Source: Minisyncoccota bacterium (lineage in GTDB: Bacteria; Patescibacteriota; Minisyncoccia; Phycocordibacterales; JACZSL01). Taken from it: a DNA stretch of 22,342 bases. Each line of letters opens with the position of its first letter. The first letter of the stretch is position 1. The stretch covers positions 1 to 22,342 of the forward strand of contig JANQMM010000056.1 of the NCBI GenBank assembly GCA_028280145.1, written 5' to 3'. The position numbers and the translations under genes are program-made. Below the pieces are notes generated by a model. It was not told the origin of the DNA and ran no database searches. It saw only the letters and a list, made by a program, of their open reading frames with translations. This document shows, one piece after another, positions 18,763-22,342 of the stretch.

Positions 18763-19464
18763 TTATTGAATCTCGCCCGAAAATGGCTCAATTTCCTTGG
18801 TGATCAGACCATCGTCCATCCACAACACCCGATTACAATACTTGGTATAGTCGTGTTCATGGGTCACCATAACGATGGTCTGCCCCTCTTCGTGAAGCTG
18901 TTGCAGTGCTTCTATGACATCTTTTGATGACGCGTTATCAAGATTCGCCGTCGGTTCATCTGCAAAAAGAATTTCCGGATTCTTTGCAACCGCACGTGCG
19001 ATTGATACGCGCTGTTGTTGCCCGCCAGAGAGTTTGCTTGGAACACTATTCCATTTTTCAGGAAGCCCCAGCTTGTCCAGGGTCTCACATACTGCCTTTT
19101 GAATACGATTCTCGTCCCACCCAAGCATCATAAGTGGAAGTGCAACATTTTCGTATGCAGTAAGTTCAGGAACCAATGCGTAATCCTGGAAAATATACCC
19201 GAGGTGTTCCAGTCGAAAACGGGTCCGCTCGACATGATTGAGTCCTGCCGTCGCCTTTCCAAACAACTCGACCGTTCCGTCCGTTGGTCGGTCTAGAAGA
19301 CTTAACTGATACATGAGCGTTGACTTACCTGCTCCGCTCTTTCCCATAAGCCCCACAAACTCTCCCTGCTCGATCTTAAGATCAATACCTTTAAGAACGG
19401 TGACGTGCAACTCGCCTGTTCCAAAACTTCGTACGATATTTTTTGCTTCTATTGCAAGTGACAT
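18763..19464 (-). CDS. ABC transporter ATP-binding protein (LolD/MacB type)
   Basis: 233 aa. Complete ABC ATPase: Walker A GKSGAGKST, Q-loop in FQDYALVPELTAYENVALPLMM, signature LSGGQQQRV, Walker B ILFADEPTANLD and the H-loop VTHEHDY. The ENVALPLMMLG region and the absence of a fused membrane domain place it with LolD/MacB/FtsE-type ATPases. Third gene of the minus-strand operon: its ATG at 19464 follows the permease TAA after a single nucleotide. Together with the permease and adaptor it should form a mechanotransmission-type exporter. Confidence 0.93.
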   Translation of the reverse strand: MSLAIEAKNIVRSFGTGELHVTVLKGIDLKIEQGEFVGLMGKSGAGKSTLMYQLSLLDRPTDGTVELFGKATAGLNHVERTRFRLEHLGYIFQDYALVPELTAYENVALPLMMLGWDENRIQKAVCETLDKLGLPEKWNSVPSKLSGGQQQRVSIARAVAKNPEILFADEPTANLDNASSKDVIEALQQLHEEGQTIVMVTHEHDYTKYCNRVLWMDDGLITKEIEPFSGEIQ

Positions 19465-19465
19465 A

Positions 19466-20800
19466 TTAATTTCTTCCTAAAATTGAATCGAGTGTATTCT
19501 TACGGACAATAAGCCATGATGGAATGAATCCGGCTATTGCGGTTACTACCACCAAAATGACCCAACGAGTAAAGGTGCCAAGTGCGGTCACCGCCAAGAT
19601 ACCATCACTAAACGGAAAGTCGATAGGATTTTCGTTGAAATATGGAACAAGCACCCAAAACACTACCGCGTAACCAATCGCACCACCGACAACGGCATAA
19701 AAGAGTGACTGCATGATGTAAGCGCGTTCGATCGCACCACCCCTAATGCCAATACCTTTTAAAATACCGATCTGTTTACGTCTTGTGAGCGCATTAATGT
19801 AGATCACCACAAAGATGGTGATCGCGGAGACCACAACCGCTATTGCCCCGGTGATATTTCCAAGAAGACCGAATGTGAGGATAAGGTCGTTTAAGACATT
19901 CGGAATCGCTTCGGCCGCAGTCTGTATCTTTGCATGCTCGTCGAAACCATACCCACGAAGTTCATTTGCATACTCATCATCAGTGATCCCCGGATTAAGC
20001 ACAACCGCAATCTCAGATGCGCGATCGAGTTGGGGTGTGACCAGATTGTCCCAGTCTTCTTTTGTAATAAATGCTCGAAGTGCTATCTGATCAACCTTGC
20101 TATCAATGATCCCTTTTACGATAAATTCACGCGTTCTTCCGGTTCGATCAACGCCGCCTGCAACTCCACCAAATGAACCGGCCGATTCCATAAATGAGAT
20201 CGGGGTGTCACTACCGGTATATGTGATCTTGATACGTGTTCCCGCCTCGACATTTCGAAGCGGATCAAAGAGATCACTGAATTGTGAATACTTCTCGACG
20301 TTCAAGGAGCCGATCATAATATACCCGCTCTCGTCCGGATCAAGATACTCGCCTTCGACAAGTGAGTCTGAAAGAGCAATTGCTTGATCTTCTGCAATCG
20401 GGTCGATGCCGGTAAGGCTCAGGCTCAGGCTATTTTCCGGTTCGTTGAAATCCGTTCGTGTCTGATAGTTTGCCTCTGCAACTGCCTGCCTGATGTAGCG
20501 CGGACTATAGACCGCAACCGAAGGAGAGCTCGCAAGCGTCTGAATTATTTCATTCGTATTATCAATGCCTTGTGAGCCAAACTCTTCGGAAATAATGACG
20601 TTTCCGGTGTAGAGTTCCTTGTTTGCTTCAAGACTCCCCTGCAATAAACCAATCAAAATACCCGTCACTACAACGAGATTCAAAAAGGTAAGCACCATGA
20701 TCAGGATGATCAAAAGATTCATCCAGATACTCGAACGCTGTACCTGCCGCAATGCAAGTGTCCATGCCACACGCCACATTGCTCCACGTTTTGCTTTCAT
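19466..20800 (-). CDS. ABC transporter permease (FtsX/MacB type)
   Basis: 444 aa from the ATG at 20800, which follows the adaptor's stop after 1 nt; an upstream in-frame start at 20842 would overlap the adaptor. Topology is typical: one N-terminal helix (NLLIILIMVLTFLNLVVVTGILIGLL), a periplasmic-type domain of about 230 residues, then three helices of the FtsX domain (GNITGAIAVVVSAITIFVVIYINALTRRKQIGILKGIGI, LFYAVVGGAIGYAVVFWVLVPYF, RWVILVVVTAIAGFIPSWLIV). It couples to the LolD-like ATPase; the substrate is unknown. Confidence 0.9.
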   Translation of the reverse strand: MKAKRGAMWRVAWTLALRQVQRSSIWMNLLIILIMVLTFLNLVVVTGILIGLLQGSLEANKELYTGNVIISEEFGSQGIDNTNEIIQTLASSPSVAVYSPRYIRQAVAEANYQTRTDFNEPENSLSLSLTGIDPIAEDQAIALSDSLVEGEYLDPDESGYIMIGSLNVEKYSQFSDLFDPLRNVEAGTRIKITYTGSDTPISFMESAGSFGGVAGGVDRTGRTREFIVKGIIDSKVDQIALRAFITKEDWDNLVTPQLDRASEIAVVLNPGITDDEYANELRGYGFDEHAKIQTAAEAIPNVLNDLILTFGLLGNITGAIAVVVSAITIFVVIYINALTRRKQIGILKGIGIRGGAIERAYIMQSLFYAVVGGAIGYAVVFWVLVPYFNENPIDFPFSDGILAVTALGTFTRWVILVVVTAIAGFIPSWLIVRKNTLDSILGRN

Positions 20801-20801
20801 G

Positions 20802-22340
20802 TTATTCACTTTCCGGGCGAACAATGATATCGCCTTCCTCAAGCCCGCTTATGATCTCAATGAAATTATTCGTGCCGCGAAGGCCGATTTCAACACGACG
20901 TTCTTCCTGTGCATCTTCGCTAGTTTGTAGCGTGACAACTTGCTCATTGCCTCTCTTGGTGATATATGAAAACGGAATTGCAAGAACATCGTTTTGTACC
21001 CGCGCAACAATTTCTGCACGAGCATTCATACCAACCCGCATTCGAGAATCCGGATTTTTTACTTCAATATGTGTTTCATACACCGGCACTCCGTCAAGCT
21101 CCGTCTCGATGAGTTCAATGACAGTCACTTCCCCATCCCACGCGACATCATTTCCAAAAACATCAAGTGTGAGACGTGCGGTATTGCCAATGGTTATTTT
21201 GGAAATATCGATCTCGGATACACTCATGACAAGTTCATATGCACCATCGCTGATAAGCGTGATGCCTGACTGCCCGCTTGTAACACTCTCACCAACTTCA
21301 TAGTCAACACGTGCAATCGTGCCTGTAAACGGCGCTGTGATGACCCCGTCGCCAAGCTGGGCATTGGTGCGAGCAAGGTTTGCTTCAGCCTGAAGTAAAT
21401 CGCTTTTTGCTTGCGCAAGGCTGGCACGAGCCTCTTCTACTGCGGCCTCCGCTTGCTTTTCCTCTGCCGTGGTAAGACCTACACTGTCAGATTGTTCTTC
21501 TGCCTGTAATTTTTCAAGCTCATTTTCGGCATTGGTAATTGCAGTCGTCGCCGCAGATTGCGCGCTTGTGTATGCGTTCAACTTTGTTTGATACGTAGCG
21601 CTTCTATTGTTTGGAATCGGCACAATCCATGTTGAATTCAAATAATTCAATCCCTCGCCTGTACTTGGAAATGTCACGAAAAGACCCTTTGTCCCAAGTG
21701 CTTGCGGAATATCAAAACCGACAAAATTGACCTCTCCCGACTCAATGCCCGAGTAGTTGATGGCATATCCGACACTTGATTGGCTTGACTGTTTGATCCG
21801 AAGATTATATGCACCCTGCTCGCTTCCCGAGTAACTTCCGGTAAGTGTAAATGTCGGAAGTGTTGATGTGATCACATCGGGATACACCTGAAGATCATTA
21901 TTCAAAAGTGCGGCGCGGGCGTTGCCGACCAACACTTCTTGCTCCGCTTTTGTGTTTTCAAGTTTTTCGATGGCTGATTCCAGGGTTGTGCTGTCTCCCC
22001 TGTTCTGGGCTTGTACAAGCGCAAGATTTGCTTCTGCTTTTTTGACACCTGCCTCTGCAGCACTGATCTTTGCTTCTGCCGATTGTACATTGCCCCGTGC
22101 CTGAAGAAGGTCGGCACGCAACACATCAAGATCAAGTGACGCAAGAACTCTTCCCACTTCCACAACTTCTCCTTGCGTTGCAGAGACATTTTCGACTTTT
22201 CCGGAAATACCAAATGAAAGATCAACATTACTTATTGCGTCCACCGTTCCCGATAAAAGGACAGATTCTTTTACATCTTGGCGAACAACTACGTACGTTT
22301 CGCGATCGCGCTCTTCTTTGGACCCCACGATCGTGACACC
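20802..22340 (-). CDS. Membrane-fusion/adaptor protein of an ABC exporter (HlyD/MacA type, 5' partial)
   Basis: The frame is open through the window edge; a GTG at 22328 is unlikely to be the true start, since the family has an N-terminal membrane anchor that would lie outside. Numbering from that codon: first lipoyl half about 37-66, coiled-coil helix 75-143, a Ser/Thr/Gly/aromatic-rich insertion 145-247, second helix 248-322, second lipoyl half 323-358 (GDGVITAPFTGTIARVDYEVGESV), beta-barrel and membrane-proximal domains to the end. It is first in an operon with permease and ATPase. The insertion sits where the hairpin tip of MacA would touch TolC, which is unusual. Confidence 0.88.
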   Translation of the reverse strand, partial: GVTIVGSKEERDRETYVVVRQDVKESVLLSGTVDAISNVDLSFGISGKVENVSATQGEVVEVGRVLASLDLDVLRADLLQARGNVQSAEAKISAAEAGVKKAEANLALVQAQNRGDSTTLESAIEKLENTKAEQEVLVGNARAALLNNDLQVYPDVITSTLPTFTLTGSYSGSEQGAYNLRIKQSSQSSVGYAINYSGIESGEVNFVGFDIPQALGTKGLFVTFPSTGEGLNYLNSTWIVPIPNNRSATYQTKLNAYTSAQSAATTAITNAENELEKLQAEEQSDSVGLTTAEEKQAEAAVEEARASLAQAKSDLLQAEANLARTNAQLGDGVITAPFTGTIARVDYEVGESVTSGQSGITLISDGAYELVMSVSEIDISKITIGNTARLTLDVFGNDVAWDGEVTVIELIETELDGVPVYETHIEVKNPDSRMRVGMNARAEIVARVQNDVLAIPFSYITKRGNEQVVTLQTSEDAQEERRVEIGLRGTNNFIEIISGLEEGDIIVRPESE

Positions 22341-22342
22341 AA

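Noticed and set aside
1..22342. CRISPR array, insertion sequence or prophage
   Set aside because: No regularly spaced repeats, transposase, integrase or phage structural gene was seen on either strand.

Overview
The window looks like a piece of a Candidate Phyla Radiation (Patescibacteria, Parcubacteria-like) chromosome. This is inferred from four things: a PriA homologue with ruined helicase motifs beside def and fmt, compact genes using the standard code, a MacB-type exporter with an unusual adaptor, and many genes whose -10 box lies so close to the start codon that their mRNAs should be leaderless. No 16S rRNA or other phylogenetic marker is present, so the assignment is tentative.

Left part (1-5240), mostly housekeeping: priA-like (cut by the window edge), def and fmt on the plus strand; hpf, a glutaredoxin and a membrane-anchored PEBP/YbhB-like protein on the minus strand; tRNA-Asn(GUU); then a minus-strand YdeI-like/SRPBCC gene pair.

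Middle part (5240-18720), an accessory region of mostly single-gene units from unrelated families: a CobW/COG0523 GTPase, a chorismatase (FkbO/Hyg5/XanB2 family), an orphan gene coupled to a HAD phosphatase, an NTF2/SnoaL-like protein, a cold-shock protein, a class I fructose-bisphosphate aldolase, a YhfC-like membrane protein diverging from an alpha/beta hydrolase, a methyltransferase, a second SRPBCC protein, a YCII-domain protein and small membrane proteins. Interspersed are small orphan genes of another style (start codons at 5568, 5933, 10140, 11405, 15118, 17942). These have Shine-Dalgarno sequences, most have a TTGACA -35 box, and most have a hairpin terminator close behind.

Right part (18763-22342): a minus-strand operon of adaptor (cut by the window edge), FtsX/MacB-type permease and LolD/MacB-type ATPase, with 1-nt gaps between genes.

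Most notable observations: (1) two initiation architectures in one region, about sixteen genes with a -10 box 6-9 nt before the start codon (four carry exactly TGGTATACT) and about six SD-led small genes; (2) a short repeated peptide-coding module (MSGIR...FWRRSR) whose two copies differ mainly at synonymous sites; (3) a chorismatase in what looks like a reduced genome; (4) a helicase-dead PriA with all its zinc cysteines; (5) an efflux adaptor with a roughly 100-residue insertion at the tip of its coiled-coil hairpin.
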